Counted from the first letter of the stretch, positions 1 to 6,840 are shown. The stretch: DNA of 42,049 bases from Nitrospirales bacterium (GCA_012270585.1 JAAXIB010000064.1:1-42049); one strand, 5' to 3'. Made by a program: numbers and translations. The notes: generated by a model not told the origin, from the sequence alone.

Positions 1-20
1 AGGAGGTTATTTTCATACCA

Positions 21-1205
21 ATGACCGTCGTCCCGATTTTCGTGCTGTTGTGTGGCGTGGGGTTTTGTTCCTTTGTCAGCTACAATCTGGTCCGCATGCC
101 GGCCTTGGCTCCGTTTGCCGAATCGTTGGGTGCCGGACCGGTCACGGTGGGGTTTATTGTCGCCGCGTCGACCATGACGGGGATCCTGCTGAAGCTCCCC
201 GTTGGAACGTTATCCGATCTGGTGAATCGGTCACGCCTGATGCTGATTGGCGTCCTGGCGTTTGCCTTACCCCCTTTTGTCTATCCGTTGGTGCCCAACC
301 TGGAAGTTCTCACGGTGTTGCGGGTGGTCCACGGATTGGCCACGGCCGTTTTTACGCCGTTGGCCCTCGCCATGGTGGCGGAATTGTATCCCGCGACGAG
401 AGGTGCGGCATTGGGCTGGTATACCTCCGCGGCGCAAGGTGGAGCACTGTTGGGCCCGATGCTGGGTGGATGGATCATCGATACGGCCGGATATACGGAA
501 ACGTTTCTCACCGGTGGTGGGTTCGGGCTGGCGGGGCTCGCGTTGTATCTGGTGCTGTGGTGGCGCTATCCCGTCCCGTCGCGTACCGTGAAGCTGGAGG
601 CCAAGGTGCTCCTTTCAAACGTGCTGCAAGGCTTGCGGACCGTGTTGCGACATCTTCAGATGGTGGCGGCAAGTGTTGCGGAGGCCTCGAAGATGATGGC
701 CAACGGCACCCTGATGGCGTTCCTGCCGTTGTACGGGCTTTCCATCGGGCTGAGTTTGGCAGAGAGTGGGTTGTTGTTCGGAATACAAGGGTTCACGTCG
801 TTTCTCTCCAAGCCGGTGATGGGTCGCGTATCGGATCACGTCGGGCGACGACCGTTGATTGTCTCTGGTCTTTTGATTTGCGGCATGGCCATCATGGCCG
901 TTCCCCAGGCTTCCCATTTGGGGTGGCTGCTCCTGTGCGCGGCGGGATTCGGATTCGGCGAAGCCATCATTACGTCGTCATCAGCCGCGATGATTGCGGA
1001 TCTGGGAAACGCCGAGAACGTCGGCGCCGGCATGGGGCTGCGTGGGACCATCATGGACATCGGGCACGCCGGCGGGCCGATCCTGGCAGGTGTGCTTGTT
1101 GTCGCGATCAGTTATACTGGGGCGTTCACCATCATCGGATGCCTGCAAGTGATCACGGCGGCAGGTTTTTGGATAGCGACCGGCCGGCGGTTCGGGCGTC
1201 TCTAA
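21..1205 (+). CDS. MFS transporter, drug/metabolite exporter type
   Basis: A 394-residue hydrophobic protein that should form about 12 membrane helices. The loop after the second helix carries a motif A-like stretch (GTLSDLVNRSR, near residue 62), and the equivalent loop in the second half has GRVSDHVGRRP, so both halves of the MFS fold are visible. Families with this pattern are inner-membrane proton-coupled antiporters; the substrate cannot be read from the sequence. The AGGAGG at bases 1-6 lies 14 bases from the ATG, which is long, so the start is not certain. The protein looks full length. It precedes the riboflavin synthase gene on the same strand, but nothing in it indicates flavin transport. 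Confidence 0.85.
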   Translation: MTVVPIFVLLCGVGFCSFVSYNLVRMPALAPFAESLGAGPVTVGFIVAASTMTGILLKLPVGTLSDLVNRSRLMLIGVLAFALPPFVYPLVPNLEVLTVLRVVHGLATAVFTPLALAMVAELYPATRGAALGWYTSAAQGGALLGPMLGGWIIDTAGYTETFLTGGGFGLAGLALYLVLWWRYPVPSRTVKLEAKVLLSNVLQGLRTVLRHLQMVAASVAEASKMMANGTLMAFLPLYGLSIGLSLAESGLLFGIQGFTSFLSKPVMGRVSDHVGRRPLIVSGLLICGMAIMAVPQASHLGWLLLCAAGFGFGEAIITSSSAAMIADLGNAENVGAGMGLRGTIMDIGHAGGPILAGVLVVAISYTGAFTIIGCLQVITAAGFWIATGRRFGRL

Positions 1206-1242
1206 CGGGACCGTTGCGTATCGACAGAAAGGATAACCGGGC

Positions 1243-1371
1243 ATGGAAGAAGCAATGACAACGGGCGACGTCGTCATTGGGTTGCTGGCCGCGGCGGGAG
1301 TCGTCATCCTGATCGTGGTGTTTATCGTCGTGTTTCGCATGGTGTTTCTTGGCAACGACAAGGACAAGTAA
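1243..1371 (+). CDS. Small single-pass membrane protein (42 aa)
   Basis: A 42-codon ORF preceded by AGAAAGGATAA. The product has an acidic N-terminus, one hydrophobic helix (from about residue 10, GDVVIGLLAAAG, to about residue 35) and a charged tail (GNDKDK). It ends one base before the GTG start of riboflavin synthase, so the two are almost certainly co-transcribed and probably translationally coupled. I do not recognise the family. The spacing and good membrane-protein composition argue that it is real. Confidence 0.6.
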   Translation: MEEAMTTGDVVIGLLAAAGVVILIVVFIVVFRMVFLGNDKDK

Positions 1372-1372
1372 C

Positions 1373-2029
1373 GTGTTCAGCGGGATCGTCGAGGAAATGG
1401 GCGTGATCAAGTCCCTGGTGCGGGGCCTTGCCGGCGCGCGCTTGTCAATTCTGGCGAATACCGTTCTCAAGGGTCTTCAGCCTGGTGAAAGCGTGAGTGT
1501 CTCGGGGGCCTGCCTGACGGCTTCCGATGTTGGCGAAACGGACTTTTCCATTGACGTCTCAGTCGAAACCCTGGGTCTCACCACGCTGGGCATGCTCACG
1601 GCAGGTGCGACCGTGAACCTCGAACGGGCTTTGAAACTGAACGACCGTCTGGGCGGCCATCTCGTGACGGGGCATGTGGATGGAACCGGCATCCTTCGAG
1701 AGCGTGCTCAAACCGGCAACACGTTGCTGCTGGCGTTTGAAGTGCCGGAATCCATTCTCCGGTATTGTATTCTCAAAGGATCAATTACCGTGGATGGGGT
1801 CAGTCTGACGATCAACAGCGTGTTGGAGCAGGGGGTGTCCGTGGCGGTTATTCCCCACACGGCCAAGGTCACGACGTTGGGGATCAAGCAGCCCGGGGAC
1901 GCCGTCAACCTGGAGTCGGACCTGATTGGCAAGTACGTTGAGCGGCTGCTTCAACACAGCGGCAAGTTGCCGGAAAAATCGACTCCGGTCATCGACCGCG
2001 ACTACCTGCAGAAACACGGGTTGACGTAG
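1373..2029 (+). CDS. ribE: Riboflavin synthase, alpha subunit
   Basis: The enzyme dismutates two 6,7-dimethyl-8-ribityllumazine molecules to riboflavin and a pyrimidinedione, the last step of riboflavin synthesis. The 218-residue product begins MFSGIVEEMG, the usual N-terminus of the family, which decides for the GTG at 1373 over the in-frame ATG at 1349 that lies inside the preceding small gene. Two lumazine-binding barrels are visible: the first with SGACLT and GHLVTGHVDGTG, the second with KGSITVDGVSLTI. Length is normal. No other rib genes are in the window. Confidence 0.95.
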   Translation: MFSGIVEEMGVIKSLVRGLAGARLSILANTVLKGLQPGESVSVSGACLTASDVGETDFSIDVSVETLGLTTLGMLTAGATVNLERALKLNDRLGGHLVTGHVDGTGILRERAQTGNTLLLAFEVPESILRYCILKGSITVDGVSLTINSVLEQGVSVAVIPHTAKVTTLGIKQPGDAVNLESDLIGKYVERLLQHSGKLPEKSTPVIDRDYLQKHGLT

Positions 2030-2043
2030 GTCAACGATCATCG

Positions 2044-2208
2044 ATGGTATCCTCACTGATTAAAAGACTGCCGGTGCCCGTTCGCGTCTTGTTTTTTGCC
2101 ATGCTGGTATCGATTACGATCCCATTGCTGTTGTGGCTGATCGTACAATTTTATGAATGGAGTTGTGCCAACTGGATCACGTGCGAGCCTTTGGGCGGGC
2201 AGTACTGA
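2044..2208 (+). CDS. Small membrane protein (54 aa)
   Basis: A 54-residue ORF starting 14 bases after ribE. It has a basic N-terminus (LIKRLPVPVR), one long hydrophobic helix (about residues 17-37) and a short C-terminal segment with two cysteines (SCANWITCEP). The N-in topology suggested by the basic residues would place the Cys-containing tail outside the cytoplasm. No family recognised. Position at the end of a short ribE operon and sensible composition support it, but a chance ORF is not excluded. Confidence 0.5.
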   Translation: MVSSLIKRLPVPVRVLFFAMLVSITIPLLLWLIVQFYEWSCANWITCEPLGGQY

Positions 2209-2246
2209 CTTCCGTAAGTAGGGTCCCACCTCGGCTTTAGTAAAAA

Positions 2247-2530
2247 CCCTTGTCCCTGGCGGGAGAGAGCAGGGTGAGGGGGACGTTCCTCTTTCTGTCA
2301 TCCTCGACGCTTGTCCCCGACTCGATCGGGGATCCAGACAATCTCTAAAGGATCCAGGCGGTTTTCTTGTTGTCTCTTTCTGTCATCCTCGACATTTTTA
2401 ATCGAGGATCCAGGGTCGTTGTTTTTTCTGCGGTTGCGAGGAGAAAGACCCTGGATCCTCGCGTTCGCAAGGATGACAGAAAAAGCAATCGGGAGGCTTT
2501 ATCTGTCAACGAATTGCTGAACACAGACAG
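2247..2530. repeat. Cluster of dispersed palindromic repeats
   Basis: The 359-base gap between the small membrane protein and the phosphatase gene holds no gene but several dispersed elements. There is a degenerate GGGAGAG-type element at 2247-2284. Two copies of the CTGTCATCCTCGAC...GAGGATCCAG palindrome lie at 2295-2339 and 2380-2415, and an inverted relative at 2447-2482 (CCTGGATCCTCGC...AAGGATGACAG). A TGTCAACGAATTGCTGAAC element follows at 2504-2524. The gap lies between convergent genes, a common place for such elements. A role in transcription termination is possible but not shown. Confidence 0.75.
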
Positions 2531-2567
2531 GGATGACAGAAGGAAGAGTGGAAAGGACGGGCGGCGC

Positions 2568-3338
2568 TCATCCGACCGGCGCGATCAGCACCACGGTCGT
2601 ATTGTCCCGGCCTCCCCGAACATTGGCCTGATCAATGAGCGCCTGACACTTTTGTTCCGGTGGGTGCGACCGCACCGTCATCAGGACGCCCAGGATGTCT
2701 TCATCATTCAGCATTTTATTCAGGCCGTCGCTGCACAGGAGAACCTCATCCGTTTGTTGAAGTTCGACCGTCGAGACGTCGACCTCGACCGCAGGGCTGA
2801 CGCCGATGCCTCGGGTGAGTACGTGCCCGTATGGGTGAGTGGTCGGTGTTGATTTGGGCAACAATCCTTGTTGGATGCGTTCTTCGAGCACGGTGTGATC
2901 CCTGGTCAATGCGGAAATCCGTCGATTCCGAATGAGATAGGCCCGGCTGTCACCTGCATGGGCAATCCAGGCGAGAGGGGAGGAAGGTACCGGCAGAAAG
3001 AACAGTACCACGGTCGTTCCCATACCGGTAAATTCGGGGTTGGCTCGGGCATAGGCCCGAACGGTTTCATTGGCATGTCCGATCGCCGACCGTAAAAACG
3101 TGGGAATCTCATGCGTGGCCGGCAGCCCTTGTGTCACACGTTCCGTCACGAAGCCGCGAATCGCGTCGACTGTTGTTTGACTGGCTACGTCTCCGCCTGC
3201 GTGTCCGCCCATGCCGTCGGCAACAACCCACAGTCCCAGTTCATTCGAGGCCAGAAAGGCGTCCTGATTCGCGGGACGTACACGGCCGACGTGCGTCATG
3301 CCGGCTCCCTGCCATCGTACCGTGTGGTCCATAATCAA
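2568..3338 (-). CDS. PP2C-family serine/threonine protein phosphatase
   Basis: A 256-residue metal-dependent phosphatase of the PrpC/Stp type that removes phosphate from Ser/Thr residues. The metal-binding motifs appear in order: VGRVRPANQDAF near the N-terminus, VVADGMGGHAGGDVAS, WIAHAGDSRAYL, LLCSDGLNKML and GGRDNTTVVL at the C-terminus. No membrane segment or extra domain is present. Its ATG overlaps the stop of the upstream exonuclease gene by four bases (ATGA), so translation of the two is coupled. No Ser/Thr kinase lies in the window, so the substrate is unknown. Confidence 0.93.
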   Translation of the reverse strand: MIMDHTVRWQGAGMTHVGRVRPANQDAFLASNELGLWVVADGMGGHAGGDVASQTTVDAIRGFVTERVTQGLPATHEIPTFLRSAIGHANETVRAYARANPEFTGMGTTVVLFFLPVPSSPLAWIAHAGDSRAYLIRNRRISALTRDHTVLEERIQQGLLPKSTPTTHPYGHVLTRGIGVSPAVEVDVSTVELQQTDEVLLCSDGLNKMLNDEDILGVLMTVRSHPPEQKCQALIDQANVRGGRDNTTVVLIAPVG

Positions 3339-4096
3339 TCGCGTCTGGGGCCCTGCCGCGCCCGAAGGGCCTGATACAGATATTCGGCAAGCGGATCGAG
3401 ATTGCGGACGTCCGCCTCATTGTACGCACGCAGCGTGTCGCCGGCCTGCTCGTCTCCGGCTTGCCATGCGTGCCATAAATTGACGGCGTCCCAGCCATCC
3501 AGGCCTTGCAGGTCGTCGGAGCGAGCCAGCCCGAGTTCGGCTTCGATGCGTTTTAACCCGCCCCGCAAGCCTAATCGTCTGGCGGCGAAACACAGGTCGA
3601 AATGGGCGTGGGAGAGATCCAGTCTGGGATAGCTCATCCGCAAATAGGGCAGGTCGAACCCCGATCCGAAAAACGTCACGATCAGATCGTACTTGGACAG
3701 TTCTTCCTGCAAGCGATCCTGCGTCAGGTTTTGGTGACGAACCAGCGTGGTCATCGAGTGGTTGCCGTACAAGCCGACCATGGTGATCTCGCCTTCTCCG
3801 GCCGGGTACCCGTTGGTTTCGATGTCCAAAAACACCGTCCGCGCGCGAAAGGCTTCGAACAGTCGCCACTGATGCGTTGCCTTGAACCGCTTGGCGACCG
3901 TGCGCCATTGCGCACTTTGGAAATCTTCCCACACTTCTGCAACTTCACGATCATAGAGAGCCTTTCGTGCGGAACCGATGCCCAAGGCGGTGGAAGTCTC
4001 AAGAAATTGCCGCCAGTGGGCCATGCCGTCGGCCCACAGACGCCGTTCCGTGGTCTCTCCGATACCCTTCAGAAAAATGAACGAACATTCAAGCAT
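3335..4096 (-). CDS. RNase H-fold DEDDy exonuclease (YprB/ribonuclease H-like family)
   Basis: A 253-residue protein whose second two-thirds form a DnaQ-like 3'-5' exonuclease domain. Exo I is FLDIETNG (D91, E93), Exo II is FGSGFDLPYL (D148), and Exo III is YNEADV (Y225, D229), giving the DEDDy set. The arrangement and the AARRLGLRGGLKRIE segment match the YprB-like ribonuclease H-like family, usually annotated as predicted exonucleases. The first 80 residues are a helical N-terminal extension. It is the first gene of a two-gene operon with the PP2C phosphatase (4-base overlap). An AGGAGG lies 14 bases before the ATG, longer than usual. Confidence 0.85.
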   Translation of the reverse strand: MLECSFIFLKGIGETTERRLWADGMAHWRQFLETSTALGIGSARKALYDREVAEVWEDFQSAQWRTVAKRFKATHQWRLFEAFRARTVFLDIETNGYPAGEGEITMVGLYGNHSMTTLVRHQNLTQDRLQEELSKYDLIVTFFGSGFDLPYLRMSYPRLDLSHAHFDLCFAARRLGLRGGLKRIEAELGLARSDDLQGLDGWDAVNLWHAWQAGDEQAGDTLRAYNEADVRNLDPLAEYLYQALRARQGPRRD

Positions 4097-4190
4097 GACT
4101 GAGTCGTACGCCTCCTGTTTCTTGCGCTCGCATTCGGCAACACGCTACAGTCGGTCACCGGGAAATTCAAGGAGATGAACAAATGAGTGA

Positions 4191-4291
4191 TGTAGGTCGG
4201 GTTAGCAAAGCGTAACCCGACATCTTGCTTCGCTCAGGACAACCGCTAGTCATAGAATTGTTGGATTACGCTACGCTAATTCAACCTACAA
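4191..4291. repeat. REP-like inverted pair (BIME-like element)
   Basis: Two related palindromic units lie head to head. The first reads TGTAGGTCGGGTTAGCAAAG and continues to a matching arm (stem GTCGGGTT/AACCCGAC). The second, near 4260-4290, is the same type on the other strand (stem GTTGGATT/AATTCAAC, one G-T pair), with AGC/GCT-rich loops in both. Such pairs are characteristic of REP/BIME elements moved by TnpA-REP enzymes. No such transposase is in the window. The element marks the left border of the accessory region. Confidence 0.65.
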
Positions 4292-4362
4292 CTGACCTTG
4301 ATCCTGAGTTTGTTTACGAAAAGTGCCGCATCGTACAACAAAGCACTTCAGCGGACGGGTAA
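4292..4362 (+). pseudogene. Truncated 3' end of a DUF2442 gene
   Basis: These 71 bases match 6737-6807, the end of the intact DUF2442 gene, with six differences (about 92% identity), including the LDPEFVYEKCR coding stretch and the stop codon. Nothing upstream belongs to the gene: the REP-like element directly abuts it. This is therefore a decapitated copy that kept the 3' end and the adjoining attC-like site. Confidence 0.75.
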
Positions 4363-4389
4363 CGCCGCCGCTGATGCCGAGCGTTAAGC
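4333..4389. other. attC-like recombination site 1 (candidate)
   Basis: The 57-base segment starts GTACAAC (consensus RYYYAAC, one mismatch) and ends GTTAAGC (fits GTTRRRY). Inside are the inverted arms TCAGCGG and CCGCTGA around a short loop. Size, end boxes and internal hairpin are those of short integron attC sites. The site overlaps the 3' end of the truncated DUF2442 gene, and the next gene starts 15 bases later, as in gene cassettes. No integrase is visible, so the assignment is tentative. Confidence 0.45.
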
Positions 4390-4404
4390 GTGAGGGTTAA
4401 ACAT

Positions 4405-5064
4405 ATGGCTCTCGAAGAAAAAATTCGGAATAAATTTGATAAACTCATTAGTTCATCTGCAACTTTGAAACTTGGTAATAGACACGGTCAGATTCTGAAC
4501 GACCAACATAGTCAAGCTTGTAAGGCATGGCTTGCCTCAGCTCACAATTTAGCCCATTGGGTTTTAGCGTCATCGTCAAATCCCTACAAAACTGCCATCG
4601 ACAAAATCTGTTCTACTGATCGTGGCTTGCGAATTCCTGACTCTGTTGGTGCAGTCGCTGCAATGCTTGAATCACTATTGAGTGATATTGATAACGGCTT
4701 AATTTCATCAATTGAAAATCAGACAAGAGCTGTAGTTTTTGATGATTTTCTTGATCACGCCAAAGAATATGCAGAGCAAAACTTATCAAAAGAATCAGGT
4801 GTCATATCCGGTGTCGTGTTCGAAGATGCCTTGCGTACAATTTGCCGGAATCATGACATCGAAGAAAAAGGGCACAAATTGGACGAACTCATATCGGTAT
4901 TATCAAAGCAAGGGATTTTTAATGAGACCAAAGCAAAAAGGGCACGAGTCGCCGCACATGTGAGAACTAAAGCAACACATGCTCAGTGGGATGAATTTGA
5001 TATATCTGACGTAAAGACAACGATAGAATTTACCGAAGAACTCATTACTAGTAATCTTTGCTAA
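4405..5064 (+). CDS. Hypothetical protein, HEPN/DUF4145-like C-terminal region
   Basis: A soluble, largely helical 219-residue protein. The ATG at 4405 is chosen over the GTG at 4390 because GAGGG lies eight to nine bases ahead of it. The second half (KLDELISVLSKQG, then ARVAAHVRTKATHAQWDEF) resembles C-terminal regions of HEPN/DUF4145-type proteins common in defence and abortive-infection genes. That likeness is by eye only and no catalytic motif is certain. Codon use is clearly A/T-richer than in the flanking housekeeping genes, a sign of transfer. It directly precedes the secreted-protein gene and sits between two attC-like sites. Confidence 0.7.
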   Translation: MALEEKIRNKFDKLISSSATLKLGNRHGQILNDQHSQACKAWLASAHNLAHWVLASSSNPYKTAIDKICSTDRGLRIPDSVGAVAAMLESLLSDIDNGLISSIENQTRAVVFDDFLDHAKEYAEQNLSKESGVISGVVFEDALRTICRNHDIEEKGHKLDELISVLSKQGIFNETKAKRARVAAHVRTKATHAQWDEFDISDVKTTIEFTEELITSNLC

Positions 5065-5076
5065 TTGGAGATAGTT

Positions 5077-5634
5077 GTGAGATCGCGAATCATATTGTTG
5101 CTTGTTCTGATGCTGCCAGTAGTTGCATCGGGAGAGCCGACGGAAACGCCAGAATATCTAATGTCTGAACCTATGTCCCTAATGGACTGGGGTATATATC
5201 AGGCGGGTAAGAAAATGGAATCCTTCAAGAATCTCAATAACGTCCAGCCCCCACTTTTCTCAACATATTACACGGGTGGTTGGGCGCGATACGATTGGGA
5301 CGAAAACAGGATTGTTCTTTTAGGGATGTTTTATGGCAACGGCATACAAGACGAATGCACAGAAAACTTGAAGAAGCTAAAAGGTGCATTCGTGGACTTT
5401 ACTTGGGATGAAAAAGAACAAAGGGAAGCCGCAGAAAGGGTGCTAAATGGGCTTTTTAGTCACGAGGCAGACTATCAAACAAAAGGCAGACCTAGTGATG
5501 TTGGAAAACAGTTGGTCCACATCACAATAGTGGAAGCGCATATCATAACAAGCCAGAGCGAGGGCTTGCCTAAGACTACTGTCAAATGCAAGAGCACTTT
5601 CAAATCGTCAGAGTTATCGATAATAGCAAAATAG
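5077..5634 (+). CDS. Secreted hypothetical protein (signal peptide)
   Basis: A 185-residue protein with a clear signal peptide: basic start, hydrophobic core ILLLVLMLPVVA, likely cleavage after VASG or nearby. The GTG at 5077 is preferred over TTG 5065 because TTGGAGA lies six to seven bases upstream. The mature part is polar with two spaced cysteines and no recognised family. The gene starts 12 bases after its neighbour and ends one base before a GCCCAAC box, so both genes fit one cassette. Composition is A/T-rich like its partner. Confidence 0.65.
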   Translation: MRSRIILLLVLMLPVVASGEPTETPEYLMSEPMSLMDWGIYQAGKKMESFKNLNNVQPPLFSTYYTGGWARYDWDENRIVLLGMFYGNGIQDECTENLKKLKGAFVDFTWDEKEQREAAERVLNGLFSHEADYQTKGRPSDVGKQLVHITIVEAHIITSQSEGLPKTTVKCKSTFKSSELSIIAK

Positions 5635-5635
5635 A

Positions 5636-5712
5636 GCCCAACAATTACATGTGCTCGGGTAGGAAAAACTGCCGTATCGTTTTGTTTTTCCCTGCCGGTG
5701 GTGATATTAGGC
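5636..5712. other. attC-like recombination site 2 (degenerate candidate)
   Basis: GCCCAAC (5636-5642, perfect RYYYAAC) follows the stop codon of the secreted protein, and ATTAGGC (5706-5712) closes the element 77 bases later. That box departs from GTTRRRY at the otherwise invariant G. Between them GGTAGGAAAAAC pairs with GTTTTTCCCTGCC with one bulged C and one G-T pair, like the extrahelical bases of attC hairpins. A factor-independent terminator is a competing reading, although no T-tract follows the stem. Confidence 0.35.
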
Positions 5713-5738
5713 GATGATGGTCGTGTGTAGAAAACAAC

Positions 5739-5997
5739 ATGCCGGTTATCAGTAGATTTCTCGGAATTGTCATCGCCATGTTTTGGGATGATCATGTTCC
5801 CGCGCATTTTCACGCGAAGTATGGCGAGTATGAGATAATCGTTCACATCCACACGGGTGTTTGTGGAGGGACAATTTCCAAAACGGGCACTTCGACATGT
5901 GATAGAGTGGTACGAGCTACATAAGGATGAACTTTTGGACAGCTGGGAAAGGTGTCGTAGAAAAGAGGCTCCGAATCCCATCGAACCTTTGGAATAA
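5739..5997 (+). pseudogene. DUF4160 gene with a +1 frameshift
   Basis: The first 39 or so codons encode the DUF4160 N-terminus (MPVISRFLGI, then HVPAHFHAKYGEYE). The rest of the domain (VEGQFPKRALRHVIEWYELH) continues in the next frame to a stop at 5997. Removing one T near 5860 in GGGTGTTTGTGG restores an 85-residue protein of normal length. The frame break is either a real mutation, a sequencing error at a short T run, or a shift site. DUF4160 proteins are small, of unknown function, and usually precede a DUF2442 gene, as here. Confidence 0.75.
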
Positions 5998-6289
5998 TTC
6001 GATCTTTCTCCATGTGACTCATGCAAAACCTCTCGACGGCTACCGGGTAGAAGTAGGTTTCGACGACGGACGCGAAGGTATCGCGGACCTCACGGAAGCC
6101 CTCGAAGGACCGGCGTTCGAGTCATTGAAGGATCCAGATGTGTTCAGGAAGTTTCGGGTTGACGAAGAACTTCAGACTATCGTGTGGTCCAACGGAACGG
6201 ATCTGGCACCGGAATATATCTATTATCAGGCATTTCGAGACGATCCGGAACTTCAAGCTACCTTTCGCAAGTGGGGCTATGTCGTCTGA
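5927..6289 (+). CDS. DUF2442 domain protein (pair 1)
   Basis: The recognisable DUF2442 domain runs from LHVTHAKPLDGYRVEVGF to the C-terminus, with GREGIADL, FRKFRVDEELQTIVW and NGTDLAPEYIY, the usual landmarks. The ATG at 5927 lies within the 3' end of the DUF4160 gene in another frame and adds about 26 residues foreign to the family. A GTG at 6014 would start inside the domain, so the true start is uncertain. DUF2442 proteins are small, of unknown function, and are partners of DUF4160. The coupled arrangement resembles toxin-antitoxin pairs, which is inference. Its stop overlaps the start of a second DUF4160 gene. Confidence 0.75.
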   Translation: MNFWTAGKGVVEKRLRIPSNLWNNSIFLHVTHAKPLDGYRVEVGFDDGREGIADLTEALEGPAFESLKDPDVFRKFRVDEELQTIVWSNGTDLAPEYIYYQAFRDDPELQATFRKWGYVV

Positions 6290-6536
6290 CCCGGTGCTTC
6301 ACACGGACCGGCTATGCGGGGCTGGCGAGCACCCTCCGCCTCACTTTCATGTTTATTACGCTGAACATAAAGCAAAGGTTGATATTCGCACTTGTGAGAT
6401 TATTGACGGCACGTTGCCAAAAAAGCAGACGAAATTAGTTTTGGCTTGGGCAGAGCTGCACCATGAAGATCTTGTGGCAAATTGGGAACTCGTCATGAAT
6501 GACGAAGAACCATTTAAGATTCAACCATTACAATGA
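6279..6536 (+). CDS. DUF4160 domain protein (pair 2)
   Basis: An 85-residue product with the family core PPPHFHVYYAEHKAKVDI, the LPKKQTKLVLAWAELHHEDL helix and a C-terminal EPFKIQPLQ. The ATG at 6279 overlaps the end of the preceding DUF2442 gene by 11 bases, indicating translational coupling. The first 17 residues (DPVLHTDRLCGAGE) differ from the usual family start (P-I-S-x-F-x-G-I), suggesting divergence or N-terminal decay. It is followed by a second DUF2442 gene 10 bases downstream. Confidence 0.75.
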   Translation: MSSDPVLHTDRLCGAGEHPPPHFHVYYAEHKAKVDIRTCEIIDGTLPKKQTKLVLAWAELHHEDLVANWELVMNDEEPFKIQPLQ

Positions 6537-6546
6537 GGACAATCTG

Positions 6547-6807
6547 ATGCACCGTGCTGTGGTATCTGTTGAGTGTCGAGAAGATTACATCTTGTCAATA
6601 GTTTTTGATAATGGAGAGGGCGGATTACTGGATATGAAGCCTTACTTAAATCTTGGGGTTTTTAAAAAAATACAAAATCCAAGCGTCTTCGAGACAGTTC
6701 ATGTCTCGTTTGACACAATTGCATGGGAATCTGGCGCTGATCTTGATCCTGAGTTTGTTTACGAGAAGTGCCGTATTGTACAACAAAGCGCTTCAGCGGA
6801 CGAGTAA
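6547..6807 (+). CDS. DUF2442 domain protein (pair 2)
   Basis: An 86-residue protein with the domain landmarks VSVECREDYILSIVFDNGEG, FKKIQNPSVF and SGADLDPEFVY. The ATG at 6547 follows GAGGACAATCTG. The last nine residues (QQSASADE and stop) are encoded by an attC-like site, as often seen in integron cassettes. Its terminal 71 bases are duplicated at 4292-4362. Function unknown. The DUF4160-DUF2442-DUF4160-DUF2442 order is a tandem duplication of a two-gene unit, although the two pairs have diverged strongly from one another. Confidence 0.8.
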   Translation: MHRAVVSVECREDYILSIVFDNGEGGLLDMKPYLNLGVFKKIQNPSVFETVHVSFDTIAWESGADLDPEFVYEKCRIVQQSASADE

Positions 6808-6832
6808 GCCGCCGCTACGTTTAGCGTTACCC
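6778..6832. other. attC-like recombination site 3 (candidate)
   Basis: This is a near copy of site 1: GTACAAC at the left, the arms TCAGCGG and CCGCT, and GCGTTACCC at the right (GTT conserved, then ACC instead of RRR). Total 55 bases. It overlaps the end of the DUF2442 gene, and the next start codon lies nine bases downstream. The same hairpin core in sites 1 and 3 shows a shared origin. No integrase is seen. Confidence 0.45.
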
Positions 6833-6840
6833 GAAAAGCA

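Noticed and set aside
50-1258. Long second reading frame (402 codons) within the MFS transporter gene
   Set aside because: It is the +2 frame of the transporter, rich in Arg, Gly and His with no family signals, caused by the high G+C content at codon third positions.
5640-5700. Factor-independent terminator after the secreted-protein gene
   Set aside because: The stem is long and A/T-rich but is not followed by a T-tract; it fits better as the hairpin of an attC-like site, though the terminator reading is not excluded.
5475-6026. 183-codon minus-strand ORF in the cassette region
   Set aside because: It covers the end of the secreted-protein gene, an attC-like site and the DUF4160 pseudogene on the opposite strand, with no starting signal or family pattern.
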